Source: Baffinella frigidus (lineage: Eukaryota > Cryptophyceae > Cryptomonadales > Baffinellaceae). From it: a stretch of DNA of 13,884 nt. The notes under the pieces were generated by a model, which was not told where the DNA came from, did no database searches, and saw only the letters and a program-made list of their open reading frames with translations. A program made the position numbers and the translations under genes. Below are positions 12,601 to 13,884 of the stretch, piece by piece; positions within the stretch are counted from its first letter, which is position 1, and every line of letters starts with the position of its first letter. The stretch is taken from NCBI GenBank assembly GCA_026770585.1, contig MU646579.1:444757-458640 (forward strand), in the 5' to 3' direction.

Positions 12601-12702
12601 TAAATCACTGTACCTGAGTCAACCAAGCCCTCTTGGCCTGGGATTTTCACCCCCCGACGACCTCGCCTACCTCACAGGTGATGGGCGTACGAAGCGTATA
12701 GC
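12601..12702. other. Unassigned sequence
   Basis: Nothing recognisable is seen between the telomere-like units and the foldback that follows. Confidence 0.4.
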
Positions 12703-12711
12703 GTGCCTCTC

Positions 12712-12883
12712 AAGTTAATAGGGTAACGGCCTGAAAATGGGGTAGTTAGGCCTACGACATTGCCTAGGACCTCCTACCGTAGGCCGAGACTTTTTGGTCC
12801 TAGGATCCCTCGGCCTACGGTAGGAGGTCCTAGGCAATGCCGTAGGCCTAACTACCCCATTTTCAGGACGTTAGCCTGTGAAA
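12712..12883. mobile_element. Foldback element with 9-bp target duplication
   Basis: Arms 12730-12788 and 12809-12867 match at 58 of 59 positions around a 20-base loop (ACTTTTTGGTCCTAGGATCC region). Similarity continues more weakly to the ends (GGGTAACG against CGTTAGCCT). GTGCCTCTC lies directly outside on both sides (12703-12711 and 12884-12892). Long inverted repeats with a 9-bp duplication are characteristic of Mutator-like (MULE) elements; this one has no room for a transposase. The near-identity of the arms points to a young insertion or gene-conversion between arms. A transcript would be a precursor-like hairpin of about 60 bp. Confidence 0.9.
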
Positions 12884-12905
12884 GTGCCTCTCCAGCGCCC
12901 CACGC

Positions 12906-13044
12906 CCTAGCTCTGCCCCAGTCGGGTTTGACGAATCGTTTTCGCACCCAAAGTTGACGGATTGGTCAACTTTCCACAAAACAGGGAAATCAGCTTCCGG
13001 TCTCCTCATTTCGAAGAGACTGGATTGACTCGGGCAGAGCTAGG
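12906..13044. repeat. Inverted repeat with internal hairpin
   Basis: CCTAGCTCTGCCC (12906-12918) is perfectly inverse to GGGCAGAGCTAGG (13032-13044), and AGTC extends the pairing after one mismatch. In between, AAGTTGAC-GGATTG-GTCAACTT (12951-12972) forms a second perfect stem. Confidence 0.75.
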
Positions 13045-13072
13045 AGGCGTCTGCCCAGCACGTCCCTCCTGC

Positions 13073-13118
13073 TCTCTCATATGAGAGCACAATCCGGGGT
13101 TGGGAGGGTGGATTGTGC
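13073..13118. repeat. Palindrome plus short hairpin
   Basis: CTCTCATATGAGAG is a 14-bp palindrome. It is followed by GCACAATCC (13087-13095), perfectly inverse to GGATTGTGC (13110-13118). Confidence 0.65.
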
Positions 13119-13129
13119 ATGCCACCCGC

Positions 13130-13284
13130 CCACCAGCCACCCGAAATGAACCAGATCGCGTATAACCAGATCGGATGTGTTACCAGACGAAAAACGCTGA
13201 GCAGACGATAAAGGTTCGGCCTTTATCGTATGTGATATTTCTGAGGTAGCCACATCGATCGGGTGAAGTTCGAGTGGCTGGTGG
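13130..13284. repeat. Imperfect foldback with perfect 10-bp central hairpin
   Basis: CCACCAGCCACCCGAA onwards (13130-13158) is inverse to 13256-13284 (GATCGGGTGAAG, then TTCGAGTGGCTGGTGG) with several mismatches. Near the centre, ACGATAAAGG-TTCGG-CCTTTATCGT (13205-13229) is a perfect stem with a five-base loop. It has the shape of an intrinsic-terminator stem, but no T run follows and the context is eukaryotic. Confidence 0.7.
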
Positions 13285-13442
13285 ACAGCGAGACCACGTT
13301 TCTCTCCCTTTCGCCCTGTTCGCCCTTCTTTTTGTTTTCGTATGGGTGCGGGCCGATTTTCCAAGGCATCGCTACGATCAGCTGATGCGCCTTGTCTGGA
13401 TTTTTTTGGCCTTTTTCTTTTGCTGCCAGCCTTCAGAAGTTT
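13285..13442. other. Unassigned, T-rich sequence
   Basis: CCCTTTCGCCCTGTTCGCCC and TTTTTTTGGCCTTTTTCTTT make this a pyrimidine-rich tract. A + frame of 60 codons (13274-13456) gives a hydrophobic peptide rich in F and L; this is more likely composition than a gene. Confidence 0.4.
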
Positions 13443-13582
13443 ATCTCGAAAGATAACTGAATCGTGTCCCTAATTAGCGGTTTCATTCAATTAGGAGGCC
13501 TAAGTAAATTTACTACGCCCTCACTAAGTTCTCCTATTCAACCTCCTATTGAAAAGGAACTGATTCAGTTATCTTCCGAGAT
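13443..13582. mobile_element. Foldback element, 21-bp outer arms
   Basis: ATCTCGAAAGATAACTGAAT-C (13443-13463) and its inverse at 13562-13582 match at 20 of 21. Further in, TTCAATTAGGAGGCCTAAG and CTAAGTTCTCCTATTCAA are partly inverse. CCTAATT/AATTAGG and GTAAATTTAC add smaller palindromes. Confidence 0.78.
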
Positions 13583-13621
13583 GAAAGTGCAGTGGGTTTG
13601 CTGCTTGGCAGATGGGGGTTC

Positions 13622-13647
13622 GCTCAAACCCTAAACCCTAAACCCCC
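13622..13647. repeat. Short telomere-like run
   Basis: CTCAAACCCTAAACCCTAAA followed by CCCCC is three telomere-type units, separated from the terminal array by 57 bases of ordinary sequence. Confidence 0.8.
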
Positions 13648-13704
13648 ATTTGTACCTGAGGGGGGTCGCTACACGCGCCCCCATAGTCCAAGTGCGGAAA
13701 ACCC

Positions 13705-13884
13705 CAAACCCCAAACCCAAATTCCAAAACCCAAACCCAAAACCCCAAACCCCAAAACCCAAAACCCAAACCCCAAACCCCAAACCCCAAACCCCAAACC
13801 CAAACCCCCAAACCCAAAACCCAAAACCCGAACCCCCAAACCTCAAACCCAAACCCCAAACCCAAACCCAAACCCCAAACCCAA
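13705..13884. repeat. Interstitial telomere-like array 4 (CCCCAAA/CCCAAA), runs off the window
   Basis: About 180 bp of units 6-7 bp long in which the T of CCCTAAA is replaced by C or lost (CCCCAAA, CCCAAA, CCCAAAA). It continues beyond the end of the window. Open frames on the minus strand (repeats of WGLGFGV type) are translations of this array, not genes. Confidence 0.92.

Noticed and set aside
13205-13229. Intrinsic bacterial terminator
   Set aside because: The stem is right but there is no T run after it and no bacterial gene context; the rest of the window is eukaryotic in character.
13631-13871. Repetitive WGLGFGV-type open frames
   Set aside because: These are translations of the CCCCAAA/CCCAAA array.

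Overview
The window looks like nuclear, probably subtelomeric or otherwise repeat-rich, DNA of a eukaryote with Arabidopsis-type telomeric sequence (CCCTAAA on the + strand). Degenerate blocks of it lie at 539-870, 5118-5351, 12527-12580 and 13622-13884, nearly always in the same orientation. Such interstitial CCCTAAA/CCCAAA tracts, moderate GC and an absence of clear genes would fit an algal protist (dinoflagellate, chromerid and cryptophyte are candidates), but no sequence here fixes the lineage. I found no bacterial-style operons, tRNA, rRNA or CRISPR, and no open frame that I recognise as a known protein. Most open frames are translations of repeats. The only stretch with any coding look is a GC-rich block at 11701-12521, and even there the strand is undecided.

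What fills the window is mobile and repetitive DNA. Family A is a dispersed element with at least 17 copies. Every copy that reaches it ends in the same tail of CCTAAAGGA units, while its 5' end is cut at many different points, from about 300 bp down to tail only. That pattern is expected of reverse-transcribed (SINE- or LINE-like) insertions. Three copies can be compared with an unoccupied version of their own target inside the window, and two of those show 5-bp flanking duplications. Family B is a 207-bp inverted-repeat element (3247-3453), with a second truncated copy at 1925-2072 and a fragment at 7457-7486. Other unrelated foldbacks lie at 6505-6644, 7310-7453, 7716-7907, 8201-8475, 10886-10997, 12712-12883 (58 of 59 stem positions matched, 9-bp target duplication), 12906-13044, 13130-13284 and 13443-13582.

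Region by region: 1-1500 holds an unassigned stretch, family A copies, a telomere-like block and a palindrome cluster. 1500-3500 holds more family A, the two larger family B copies and short low-copy repeats. 3850-6700 is a nested structure: an old degenerate satellite (TTTCTGAGAAATACCTGG) is interrupted by a 2-kb unit (4292-6268) with 14-bp terminal inverted repeats and a 6-bp direct repeat at its borders. Inside that unit, 21-bp minisatellite arrays alternate in orientation around a telomere-like block. 6500-11040 is a series of foldbacks and minus-strand family A copies. 11040-11700 carries short dispersed repeats, 11701-12521 the GC-rich open block, and 12527-13884 further foldbacks and a telomere-like array running off the end.

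No genes can be shown to work together here. The interest lies in how elements are nested, which gives their order of insertion: satellite, then 2-kb unit, then family A inside it; and foldback, then family A inside its arm.
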